A DNA stretch of 64,000 bases, taken from positions 444,773 to 508,772 of the forward strand of contig JAYZAS010000004.1 of NCBI GenBank assembly GCA_036339585.1, written 5' to 3'. The translations under genes and the position numbers were made by a program. This document shows, in pieces, positions 17,118-24,424 of this stretch (within the stretch, counting starts at the first letter, position 1; every line of letters starts with the position of its first letter). The DNA comes from Pseudomonadota bacterium. Lineage in GTDB: Bacteria; Pseudomonadota; Alphaproteobacteria; UBA8366. A model generated the notes under the pieces. It did no database searches. It was not told the origin of the DNA and saw only the letters and a program-made list of their open reading frames with translations.

Positions 17118-18158
17118 CTAGCTATGGGCGTCTGAATGCGGTGCGTCAAGTGGCCATCGTGGTCGCGCCGGAAAATCTAGTTTATTAATGAGGCCGAGGC
17201 GAAGTCGTTCAATGCCAGCCCAAGCGATCATCGCTCCATTATCTCCACATAAGTTAGTTGGTGGAGCAATGAACCTAAAGCCAAGATCATGAACACAATT
17301 TTTGAGTTTTTCACGAATATACGCATTTGCTGCCACACCCCCACCGATCACGAAAGTATTACCGGTGGAGTACGTTCCTCGAAAGTCTCCCACAGCCTTA
17401 GTACATCTATCAATAAGACAATCGGCAACAGCATTTTGGAAGCTTGCCGATAGGTCTGATATGGCTTCGTTATCCAGCTTTCCCTTATATTTTTCAACAA
17501 CATTTCGGACGGCTGTTTTGAGGCCTGAGAACGACAAGTCACAATTGGGTCGGCCTAGCATCGGTCTTGGTAAGGAAAATCGAGTCGGGTCTCCAGATTT
17601 TGCTGCTATTTCCAATGCTGCCCCCCCCGGAAAGCCTAAACCAAGAAGTTTAGCAGTTTTATCAAAAGCCTCTCCTACTGCATCATCTATTGTAGTACCT
17701 AGAATATGATATTTGCTAATCCCAGCAATGGAAACAAATTGCGAATGACCACCTGAAATTAAAAGAGCTAAATATGGAAAGTCCAGTGTCCCAGTTAGTC
17801 GAGCAGTTAACGCGTGCCCTTCCATATGGTTGACCGCTATAAATGGTAAACCTGTTGCAATGGATAGTCCTTTGGCGGTCATTATCCCAACTAGCACACC
17901 ACCGATGAGGCCGGGTCCTGCGGTAGCAGCAATTCCGTTAAGGTCTCGGAAATCTATTTTTGCTTCCGTTAAGGCTTTTTTAATTAAACGATCAATGTGG
18001 CTGAGATGGCTGCGAGCTGCTATTTCAGGGACAACGCCTCCATATTCCTCGTGTTCAGTGCCTTGTGACAGTACTTGATTACTAAGTATCTGCCTATCAC
18101 TATCAACGATGGCCACGGCGGTCTCGTCGCAAGAGCTTTCAATACCTAGTACTCGCAT
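17118..18158 (-). CDS. tsaD: tRNA N6-threonylcarbamoyladenosine transferase subunit TsaD
   Basis: The 346-residue protein transfers threonylcarbamoyl to A37 of ANN-decoding tRNAs, together with TsaB and TsaE. It opens with LGIESSCDETAVAI and has the metal-binding HMEGH (His111 and His115), SGGHSQ, and GGGVAANAYIREKL near the C-terminus with GDNGAMIAWAG. It is the first gene of the tsaD-gpsA-YciI transcript and is divergent from hemC across about 74 bases, a standard alphaproteobacterial arrangement. Confidence 0.97.
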   Translation of the reverse strand: MRVLGIESSCDETAVAIVDSDRQILSNQVLSQGTEHEEYGGVVPEIAARSHLSHIDRLIKKALTEAKIDFRDLNGIAATAGPGLIGGVLVGIMTAKGLSIATGLPFIAVNHMEGHALTARLTGTLDFPYLALLISGGHSQFVSIAGISKYHILGTTIDDAVGEAFDKTAKLLGLGFPGGAALEIAAKSGDPTRFSLPRPMLGRPNCDLSFSGLKTAVRNVVEKYKGKLDNEAISDLSASFQNAVADCLIDRCTKAVGDFRGTYSTGNTFVIGGGVAANAYIREKLKNCVHDLGFRFIAPPTNLCGDNGAMIAWAGIERLRLGLINKLDFPARPRWPLDAPHSDAHS

Positions 18159-18232
18159 TACTCTTTGTACTGCTTTTGAGTCGGTTTCGGCAAATGCTTA
18201 TCTTGTTGAGCACAATCGGGTATTAATTGGTT

Positions 18233-19174
18233 ATGAAAAAGGTAAGCATTGAAAAACTAATAATTGGCAGTCGTGAGTCACCTCTGGCCCAGGCGCAGAC
18301 AAGACTGGTTATAGAAGCTTTGGAAATTGCACATCCGGGAATCGTCACAGAGATCATAATGATAAAAACCACAGGCGACACTGTGCTGGATAAACCCCTT
18401 ACGTCAATTGGCGGAAAGGGCCTCTTCACTAAAGAAATTGAGGCGGCCCTTCTTGAATGTAGAATCGATATTGCTGTGCATTCTGCGAAAGATATGGAAA
18501 CCCATTTGCCGGCTGCCCTTACCCTAGCGGCGGTATTACCGCGTGAGGACCCCCGCGATGTTTTTTTATCCTCAAGAGGGAATTCGCTATCTACTTTGCC
18601 TGCAGGTAGTGTAGTCGGAACTACATCGCCGCGCAGACGTGCTCAAATTCTAAATTCTTTTCCTGAATTAGACATTGTCTCGCTTCGAGGGAACGTTGAG
18701 ACACGCCTTAAAAAACTAAGGGATGGTAACGTAGATGCAATCTTACTAGCTCTGGCGGGATTGAAAAGGCTAAGACTATCTTCCCAAGATATGGAAGTAC
18801 TAGGGCCGGAGATAATGCTTCCATCTGCAGCCCAAGGGACTATCGGGATTGAAAGTCGCGTAGGGGACGAGAAAATTGCAGACCTGCTTGCGCCAATATG
18901 CCATTTCGAAACAATGCAAGCCACCTTGGCAGAGCGAACTTTGCTTCAGGAGCTCGGTGGCTCCTGCTACACCCCAATTGGTGCTTTAGCAGAACACATT
19001 CCTGGAGGAAAGATGCGTCTCAGGGCTCTAATAGCCGACCCAAACGGCGAGTGGCTTCATCGCATGGAAAGTACGGCACAGGCCAGCGATGCTGAATTGT
19101 TGGGGAGGAAAATGGGGAAGGAGTTACGAGCGCTAGTTGTCGAATCCCGTGGTGAAAAGGTTTTTAATGATTGA
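18233..19174 (+). CDS. hemC: Hydroxymethylbilane synthase
   Basis: The 313-residue enzyme (ATG 18233 preferred over an in-frame TTG two codons earlier) polymerises four porphobilinogen molecules to hydroxymethylbilane in heme synthesis. It shows GSRESPLAQAQT, the active-site HSAKDMETHLP, TSPRRRAQ, and the dipyrromethane-binding cysteine in LGGSCYTPIGA (Cys245). Its stop overlaps the start of hemD by eight bases, so the two are translationally coupled. Confidence 0.96.
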   Translation: MKKVSIEKLIIGSRESPLAQAQTRLVIEALEIAHPGIVTEIIMIKTTGDTVLDKPLTSIGGKGLFTKEIEAALLECRIDIAVHSAKDMETHLPAALTLAAVLPREDPRDVFLSSRGNSLSTLPAGSVVGTTSPRRRAQILNSFPELDIVSLRGNVETRLKKLRDGNVDAILLALAGLKRLRLSSQDMEVLGPEIMLPSAAQGTIGIESRVGDEKIADLLAPICHFETMQATLAERTLLQELGGSCYTPIGALAEHIPGGKMRLRALIADPNGEWLHRMESTAQASDAELLGRKMGKELRALVVESRGEKVFND

Positions 19175-19919
19175 TCGCAAAAAACCCCCGATTGTATTAG
19201 TAACCCGACCTCAACAAGACGCCATAGTGCTTGAGTCAGAACTCAGAGAACGAGGGTTTTCCCCTTTGTTATCTCCGATGTTAAAAATAACATATTTTGA
19301 AGGTGTTGTACCTTCTTTGGACGGAGTGCAGGCACTGATATTCACATCAGCAAATGGAGTGCATTCTTTTTTTTCTCGAACTAAAGATACATCATTGCCT
19401 GCCTATGCAGTCGGTGAAGTTACCGCAGCTGCAGCACGCGCCTGTGGCTGCGTGCAAACTGTAAGTGCTGGTGGTGATGTGAACAAGCTTGCAAATTTAT
19501 TGATTTCAAGATGTGACCCTCAGGGCGGCGATCTCCTTCATATTGCTGGAAGCCACTTAGCTGGCGACCTTGGAAGGAGATTGTCGTTAGCTGGATACAA
19601 ATACAAGCGCGAGGTGCTGTATAAAGCTGAGGAATTAGGGGTGTTGAATGAGCGTTGTCAAGAAACGCTGGCTGGCTGTAAAATGGATTTTGCTCTTTTC
19701 TTCTCTCCGCGCACCGCCGTACAGTTTGTTGATTTGGCCCTTTCAGCTGGTTTTGGCAAGGAATTCGAGACTTCCGTGGCTCTATGTTTAAGTGAGGCTA
19801 TAGCTGAAAAGTTGGAGAAATTACCATGGCGGCAGATCATAACAGCGCCAGCTCCCACACAGTCTGCGCTGTTAGATGCCCTAGAAAATGTTTCGCTACA
19901 ATTGAGTAACGGAGTTTAA
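19167..19919 (+). CDS. hemD: Uroporphyrinogen-III synthase
   Basis: The ATG at 19167 overlaps the last eight bases of hemC; a longer TTG reading inside hemC is unlikely. The 250-residue product has the loosely conserved two-lobe HemD fold: VLVTRPQQDA at the N-terminus, FTSANGVHSF, and FFSPRTAVQFV with an ITAPAPTQSALLDAL C-terminus. It closes hydroxymethylbilane to uroporphyrinogen III. Position after hemC strengthens a call that sequence conservation alone would leave weaker. Confidence 0.92.
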   Translation: MIDRKKPPIVLVTRPQQDAIVLESELRERGFSPLLSPMLKITYFEGVVPSLDGVQALIFTSANGVHSFFSRTKDTSLPAYAVGEVTAAAARACGCVQTVSAGGDVNKLANLLISRCDPQGGDLLHIAGSHLAGDLGRRLSLAGYKYKREVLYKAEELGVLNERCQETLAGCKMDFALFFSPRTAVQFVDLALSAGFGKEFETSVALCLSEAIAEKLEKLPWRQIITAPAPTQSALLDALENVSLQLSNGV

Positions 19920-19925
19920 AAGCAT

Positions 19926-21374
19926 ATGAATGAGTCAATGCCTAAGCCTGGTTTTAGCCGGTCTAACAATTTCAGCGCTGAGGCGATAATCAAAGATTTC
20001 GGTGGCATAAGACCAATGGCCGCAAAGCTCGGTATTCCAGTAACGACTGTTCAAGGCTGGAAATCGCGTGGCCACATACCGTTAAATAGGCGAAAGCCTA
20101 TTTTAGAGGCGGCCCGTAAACACAATGTCAATTTATCAGATGCTGTGTTGCGAGAGCTTGATCGAGAGCCCGTAACGCTTACATCCACTCCAGACTCTGG
20201 TAACGAGACAGGTTCGGCTTCTGGCCAATTTGAGGAGAGTTTAGAAGGGCCAAAGACCAATCCTATTAATGATGTAAGAAAGAAAAACAATCCAGCATCT
20301 CCATCAACGGACACACATGATGCTTCGAGGACCAATGAAAAGAATCGAAGTTACTGGCGCAGCGGAGGTTTGATACTTTTGGCTGCTGCAGCTGTTACTT
20401 GGAGCGGATGGTTTGTTTTATCCGAAAGTAATTGGATTCAGTCGTATTTTTCTGGCAGTGGGCAAGTTCATCCCATTAAAAAAGTTCCCGCATTGGGGGG
20501 TCAAGAAACAGAATCGGGGGTCAAGGTCATAAAACCGATTGTTTCAAAATCCAGTGAGGAGACAAAAATGCCAGAAAATAACGTGCCTGTTAAAATAGAG
20601 CAGGAAATGACACGCGAACCACTTGAGGTCAAGATTGAAAATATCGAACTTCGGCTTGATCTTTTCCAGCGGAGGCTTGAAAAAATAAACGGATCGATAC
20701 TTAGTTCAGCTAAAGAGAACAACTATGCGCTTAGCCAATTTGCGGGCCAAGTTAGTCAAATTAATGACAAAATAAATAAGATGGAAAATAAAATAAAGAA
20801 TCTGTCTTTTGAAAGGCGGCAGGGAGCCAAGGGTGTAGCATTGCAAACGCTATTGCTTGGGCAGCTGGAGAATGAAATTTTCGCCGGTAGGCCTTATCAA
20901 AATCGGCTTCAGTCCCTCCGAAAATCTTTGGCGGCACCTGTTCCAAAGCAAATATTTGAGGTTCTTGCCAGAAGAGCAGACCAAGGGGTACCAACTCCTC
21001 TAATGCTTGTCACAAGTTTTAATAATTTGGCAATCCAAAGGGCGCATAAAAACCGTACTATGGACTTAAAAAAGTCCAGCAGCGAAAGCATCATGGAACG
21101 ACTCAAATCTGAATTAACAGGATTATTCTCTATTCGCAGGGTCGGTGGGTCTGGTAAATTACCCCCTTTCAGTATGGCGGAGGTGGCAGTAGCAAATGGA
21201 GATTTTGCGAGTGCCGCCGACCATTTGGAGTTGCTATCGAGAGAAGACGTGTATTTCGATAGTTTTAGTTCGTGGATTGAGGATGTTCGAGCGCATATTC
21301 AGGTAAAACAGCATATAGAAAAATTACGTTGGCATGTGAGCGCATTACTCGGTGCTAAGCCCGAGGCCAATTAA
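19926..21374 (+). CDS. Membrane-anchored mitofilin-like protein with N-terminal HTH-like domain
   Basis: The 482-residue protein sits between hemD and hemY, the usual place of the alphaproteobacterial mitofilin/COG4223 protein, a relative of mitochondrial Mic60. It has a polar N-terminus with an HTH-like unit (residues about 20-65, including GGIRPMAAKLGIPVTTVQ and WKSRG), an acidic linker, and one transmembrane helix (about 143-160, LILLAAAAVTWSGWFVLS). A long predicted coiled coil (about 230-300) and a helical C-terminal domain follow. The family shapes membrane architecture. The HTH-like part is additional and recalls phage-repressor or YdaS-type folds, which is inferred from sequence pattern. 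It ends shortly before hemY. Confidence 0.72.
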   Translation: MNESMPKPGFSRSNNFSAEAIIKDFGGIRPMAAKLGIPVTTVQGWKSRGHIPLNRRKPILEAARKHNVNLSDAVLRELDREPVTLTSTPDSGNETGSASGQFEESLEGPKTNPINDVRKKNNPASPSTDTHDASRTNEKNRSYWRSGGLILLAAAAVTWSGWFVLSESNWIQSYFSGSGQVHPIKKVPALGGQETESGVKVIKPIVSKSSEETKMPENNVPVKIEQEMTREPLEVKIENIELRLDLFQRRLEKINGSILSSAKENNYALSQFAGQVSQINDKINKMENKIKNLSFERRQGAKGVALQTLLLGQLENEIFAGRPYQNRLQSLRKSLAAPVPKQIFEVLARRADQGVPTPLMLVTSFNNLAIQRAHKNRTMDLKKSSSESIMERLKSELTGLFSIRRVGGSGKLPPFSMAEVAVANGDFASAADHLELLSREDVYFDSFSSWIEDVRAHIQVKQHIEKLRWHVSALLGAKPEAN

Positions 21375-21390
21375 TAAAGAGCGGGGCAGC

Positions 21391-22725
21391 ATGACTGTTT
21401 TTCGCATTTGTATTTTCTTGATCGTCGCAACTACTGTGATTGTAGCTGAGGTATGGCTAGCTACTAACCCAGGGTCAGTAACAATTTTTTGGGGTGATCA
21501 TCGCATTGATACAAGTGCGGCCTTATTTTTACATGTTTTCATAATATTCTGTTTACTATCGGCATTTGTTTATAGGGCATGGGTTGCAGCGAAGCGGATG
21601 CCGCAGCAGATACGGCATCGTAATTTTTTGGGCAAACAGCGCCGCGGTCATGAGGCACTAAGTGCGAGTCTGATCTCACTAGCATCTGGCAACTCTGATG
21701 ATGCAATGAGGCATGCAAAAAAAGCTAGCGCATTGCTAGACTCCCCTGCAAGCGCTGAGCTTTTAGCGGCCCAAGCTGCTCAGCTTGCAGGCGATACGGC
21801 AAAAGTTCAGGAAACTTATCAGTCTTTAAGGCAAGAGCCTGAGACAGCTTTACTTGGTTTAAGGGGCTTGATGAATGAGGCACTTCGCATAGGCAACCAT
21901 TCTGAGGCGCTTAGGTTAGCCAATGAAACCTATCGCATTAATCCCAATGCTGAGGGACTTTGGTTGCAAAGATTAGACTTGCAAATAAAGAATGGTCTTT
22001 GGTTTGATGCTGGAGAATCAATTGTCGAAGCTATTAACCGCAAACAGCTTAGTTTGAAGACCGGCAATAGGCAGCATGCAGCCATATTGTACGAGAGGGC
22101 ATGTATAGCTGAGAGGAACAGTGAAAAGGATCTTCAGCTATCCCTTCTTAATGAGGCAGTTAAGCTAGAGCCTGGCTTTATCATCGCAACAGTCAAATTA
22201 GCGGAGCTTCTGGGTCTTGAGGGCAAAGTAAAAAAGGCTGATAAGCTGGTAGAGAAGTTGTGGTCAAAAAAGCCCCACCCTTCTTTAGCTGCTGCTTATC
22301 GTTCAATAAAGTCTGATTTAGATCCTCTCATGCAGGTCAAACGCTTTGAGGTATTGGCTTCAAAAAATCCAGGACATTTTGAGAGCTGTTTAGCAATTAC
22401 CGAAGCTGCAATTGGTGCTAAACTTTGGGGGGAGGCTCGAGCACAATTAAAGATTCTCTTAGACCAAAGTGATCCCACTCGCCGAGTTTGTCGCTTAATG
22501 GCCGAAATCGAAGAAGGTGAGTTCGGGAATATCGACCAATCCCGCTATTGGTTAGATAGGGTTGCATCTGCTGAACTTGATGAAGCTTGGCTTTGCGATA
22601 ATTGTGGATCCGAGGCAGCTGTTTGGCAGGCATGTTGCAAAAATTGTGGTGATTTTGATACGCTTTTATGGGCGCGCCCTCTGCGTGTTGTGCGTCTTCC
22701 GGATAATCAAGATCCAAGTAGCTAA
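21391..22725 (+). CDS. hemY: HemY-like TPR protein with C-terminal zinc ribbon
   Basis: From ATG 21391 (ribosome site GAGCGGGG) the protein has 444 residues: two N-terminal transmembrane helices (about 3-22 and 40-60), then TPR-type helical repeats. The C-terminus carries CDNCG and CKNCG spaced as a four-cysteine zinc ribbon, like the rubredoxin-type element of LapB. This matches the HemY family of the hemCD-X-Y operon, whose role in heme metabolism is indirect and not fully defined. It is not the protoporphyrinogen oxidase also called HemY. Confidence 0.88.
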   Translation: MTVFRICIFLIVATTVIVAEVWLATNPGSVTIFWGDHRIDTSAALFLHVFIIFCLLSAFVYRAWVAAKRMPQQIRHRNFLGKQRRGHEALSASLISLASGNSDDAMRHAKKASALLDSPASAELLAAQAAQLAGDTAKVQETYQSLRQEPETALLGLRGLMNEALRIGNHSEALRLANETYRINPNAEGLWLQRLDLQIKNGLWFDAGESIVEAINRKQLSLKTGNRQHAAILYERACIAERNSEKDLQLSLLNEAVKLEPGFIIATVKLAELLGLEGKVKKADKLVEKLWSKKPHPSLAAAYRSIKSDLDPLMQVKRFEVLASKNPGHFESCLAITEAAIGAKLWGEARAQLKILLDQSDPTRRVCRLMAEIEEGEFGNIDQSRYWLDRVASAELDEAWLCDNCGSEAAVWQACCKNCGDFDTLLWARPLRVVRLPDNQDPSS

Positions 22726-23000
22726 CTATCGAATTTTGTATTATGTGCAACTCGAATGCTAAAATTTAGCCAGGTTCCTATGGGTTTCATGCCTATCAAG
22801 GCTTAAACAAGAGCACCTACGAACAGACAGTTTTAATGGAAATAAGCTTCAATTAATCCCACACTTCAGCATATTCAATGAGTGAATTAAAAAATTTTTG
22901 TGCTTCCGTGCTCAGACCACTTTGCAATTTTTTTGACGCCAAATCTCTAAGTGTATTGTACCCGTCGTTAGCTAGGCTTATCTTGTCACTTAGATTTGAG

Positions 23001-23076
23001 GCCGCTTTAGCTCAGTTGGTAGAGCATCGCATTCGTAATGCGGGGGTCGCGTGTTCGAGTCACGCAAGCGGCACCA
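23001..23076 (+). tRNA. tRNA-Thr (anticodon CGT)
   Basis: A complete cloverleaf: acceptor GCCGCTT pairs perfectly with AAGCGGC, the D-arm is GCTC...GAGC, the anticodon loop TTCGTAA gives CGT for ACG threonine codons, and the T-arm is GCGTG/CACGC around TTCGAGT. The CCA end is encoded at 23074-23076. It stands alone between hemY and a minus-strand gene. Confidence 0.96.
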
Positions 23077-23093
23077 TTTCGAGTTTGACGATT

Positions 23094-23453
23094 TTATTTT
23101 GTTATGGTCCGTATATTGTGCGCGAATATGCGTAGAAGGGCTACGACAAATGGGTCAGATTGATCAAGCTTTTCTTGGAACATGCTCTCGGAAACGGAAA
23201 CTAGGACACAATCTGTGAGAGTAGTCGCCGATGCCATGCGAGGTTCCCCATCTATCAAGGTCATCTCTCCAAAGATGCCTCCTTTTGAGATTATGCCTAA
23301 GCGGTGTCGCTCTGTTTCATTTCCTTTCCAAATTTCAACTTTTCCGGATTCAACGATAAAAGCGGTACTACCAGTTTCGCCTTCTCGGAATACCACGGTT
23401 CCTGATGGGACTGGTTTGCGGTCGAGGACAGCAGGTGTTTTCTGGGAAGCCAT
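23094..23453 (-). CDS. Stand-alone cyclic-nucleotide-binding domain protein
   Basis: The 119-residue protein is almost only a CRP-type cNMP-binding beta barrel: VFREGETGSTAFIVESGKVEI at its start and the phosphate-binding cassette GGIFGEMTLIDGEPRMASA, which keeps Glu and Arg. There is no DNA-binding HTH after it. It may sense cAMP or another nucleotide and act on a partner protein. Homologs of this size occur in alphaproteobacteria. The partner is unknown. It lies downstream of the BAX-inhibitor gene on the same strand, separated by a terminator, so it probably has its own promoter. Confidence 0.85.
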   Translation of the reverse strand: MASQKTPAVLDRKPVPSGTVVFREGETGSTAFIVESGKVEIWKGNETERHRLGIISKGGIFGEMTLIDGEPRMASATTLTDCVLVSVSESMFQEKLDQSDPFVVALLRIFAHNIRTITK

Positions 23454-23522
23454 ATTTATGTTGCCTATCCCAAGGCTATTGCGGAGGCTTAGATATTAAA
23501 ATTTTTTTGGTCGATGGTGAAC

Positions 23523-23554
23523 AAAAAAAGCCGCACCGTTAGGGGCGGCTTTTT
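23523..23554 (-). terminator. Rho-independent terminator
   Basis: The inverted repeat AAAAAGCCGC/GCGGCTTTTT with a 10-base loop gives a GC-rich stem followed, on the minus strand, by a run of seven T. It lies 19 bases past the stop of the BAX-inhibitor gene and would end that transcript. Confidence 0.9.
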
Positions 23555-23572
23555 AGGTTCAATGATTGACTG

Positions 23573-24298
23573 TTATTCGCGGTTGCCGAAAAGGTGTAGC
23601 ATCCATATGAATAATGTTATGAAGCAGCCGTACAAGATAAAAGCACCAAAAACTGCTTTTTTGGATTGTATGTCGTGAGAGTCGTCTTGAAAATAAGACT
23701 CTTTAATTGCTTGTGTTTCGTAGGCAGTCAGCCCGGCAAAAACTAGAACAACCACAATGGACAGTACAGTCTGAAAACCACTGCTTTCAAGAAACATGTT
23801 GACCACTAATGCTATGAGTATGCCTATTGAAGCCATCGCAAGGAACCGACCCATGGGTGCCAAATCTCTCTTCGTCGTGTACCCATAAAGGCTGAGGCCT
23901 GCGAAAGCCCCTGACGTGATGAAAAATACGCGTGCTATACTAGCTTCAGTGTAGACGTAGAACATTGGTGCAATAAGCGCGCCCCACATCGCGGCATATG
24001 CCCAAAAGGCAGCATGGCCAGCTACAGAGCTTCCAGTTAGAATGACTTTTGGTGCAAACCAGCCTAAACCTAGAATACCAATAAACAACACCCATTTAAA
24101 CGGGCCCAACGCAATAGTTTGCATAAGGGCTGGTGAAGAGGCTACCACCAGAGCGACTATGCCCGTAAATGCCACTCCAAGCGCCATATAATTGTAAACG
24201 CGGAGCATGTATGCTCGAAGGCCAGCATCGATTTCATCTCGCGTAGCCGTGACACCCAACGTTTGAGCGTGCTGTGAATGTTGCGGATCGTAACTCAT
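23573..24298 (-). CDS. BAX inhibitor-1/YccA family membrane protein
   Basis: From ATG 24298, with GGAG seven bases upstream, the 241-residue protein has a short polar N-terminus (MSYDPQHSQHAQ) and seven hydrophobic helices. It has the family's C-terminal region with DDSHDIQSKKAVFGAFILYG followed by a last helix. Bacterial members such as YbhL and YccA are inner-membrane proteins. Some leak calcium and some modulate the FtsH protease. The usual family features are intact. It is monocistronic with its own terminator. Confidence 0.92.
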   Translation of the reverse strand: MSYDPQHSQHAQTLGVTATRDEIDAGLRAYMLRVYNYMALGVAFTGIVALVVASSPALMQTIALGPFKWVLFIGILGLGWFAPKVILTGSSVAGHAAFWAYAAMWGALIAPMFYVYTEASIARVFFITSGAFAGLSLYGYTTKRDLAPMGRFLAMASIGILIALVVNMFLESSGFQTVLSIVVVLVFAGLTAYETQAIKESYFQDDSHDIQSKKAVFGAFILYGCFITLFIWMLHLFGNRE

Positions 24299-24424
24299 TT
24301 GTGACTCCGTCCATAAAGACAATGATTAACTATATATAGCATATTGGAAAATGACACTTAATTTCAATAGGGTATTTTGTAACAAACTGAATAATTTCAT
24401 TTAATTTTAACACGACACCGATAA

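Noticed and set aside
21391-22725. HemY as protoporphyrinogen oxidase
   Set aside because: The protein has TPR repeats, two N-terminal helices and a zinc ribbon, and no FAD-binding motif; only the name is shared.
22878-23135. Plus-strand ORF of 85 residues
   Set aside because: It runs straight through tRNA-Thr and has no family resemblance; it is a chance open frame.
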